Assembly: GCA_023392975.1 (NCBI GenBank)
Contig: JAEWNA010000325.1
Span: 1 to 15,709 of the forward strand
From: Pseudomonadota bacterium
Lineage (GTDB): Bacteria > Pseudomonadota > Gammaproteobacteria > Xanthomonadales > Xanthomonadaceae
Direction: 5' to 3'
DNA: 15,709 bases
Positions within the stretch are counted from its first letter, which is position 1. Every line of letters begins with the position of its first letter. Both the position numbers and the translations under genes were made by a program. Below, one piece after another: positions 15,694 through 15,709 of the stretch. The notes below the pieces were generated by a model. The model saw only the letters and a program-made list of their open reading frames with translations. It ran no database searches and had not been told where the DNA came from.

Positions 15694-15709
15694 GCGTTAT
15701 CCTCGCCCG

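Overview
The window is a GC-rich, densely coded chromosomal segment from a gammaproteobacterium, most likely of the Xanthomonadaceae/Lysobacteraceae (Lysobacter-Luteimonas type). That assignment is inferred from base composition, promoter style (for example GGGCTACAAT), the intact infB-rbfA-truB-rpsO-pnp order and protein character. It was not checked against a database.

Left part (1-6205, all + strand) is the conserved translation/RNA-decay cluster. It holds the C-terminal half of infB (cut by the window edge), rbfA, truB, a small exported protein of unknown function, rpsO and pnp. infB and rbfA overlap by one base. A 142-bp gap before truB holds an inverted repeat and a possible leaderless promoter. 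rpsO has its own good promoter and a structured leader, and a strong intrinsic terminator separates it from pnp. pnp ends in a clear GNRA-loop terminator.

Middle part (6340-10718) is accessory. A family-18 glycosyl hydrolase (chitinase-like) without a signal peptide lies on the + strand. It converges on a two-gene minus-strand operon, DUF1800 then DUF1501 (10-bp gap). This widespread but functionally unexplained pair carries an obvious Tat signal on the DUF1501 partner only.

Right part (10789-15693) is a small catabolic locus. A GntP-family permease and a D-3-hydroxybutyrate dehydrogenase lie on the minus strand, separated by an intrinsic terminator. A TonB-dependent outer-membrane receptor is transcribed divergently. 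Permease plus dehydrogenase suggests uptake of 3-hydroxybutyrate and oxidation to acetoacetate. The receptor may supply the outer-membrane step or may be an unrelated neighbour.

I found no CRISPR array, tRNA, rRNA, insertion sequence or prophage gene. No stretch longer than 300 bp lacks a gene. The most distinctive points are the receptor next to the hydroxybutyrate genes, the terminator inside the permease-dehydrogenase pair, the hairpin at the predicted 5' end of the rpsO mRNA, and the DUF1800/DUF1501 export asymmetry. None of these proves a new system.
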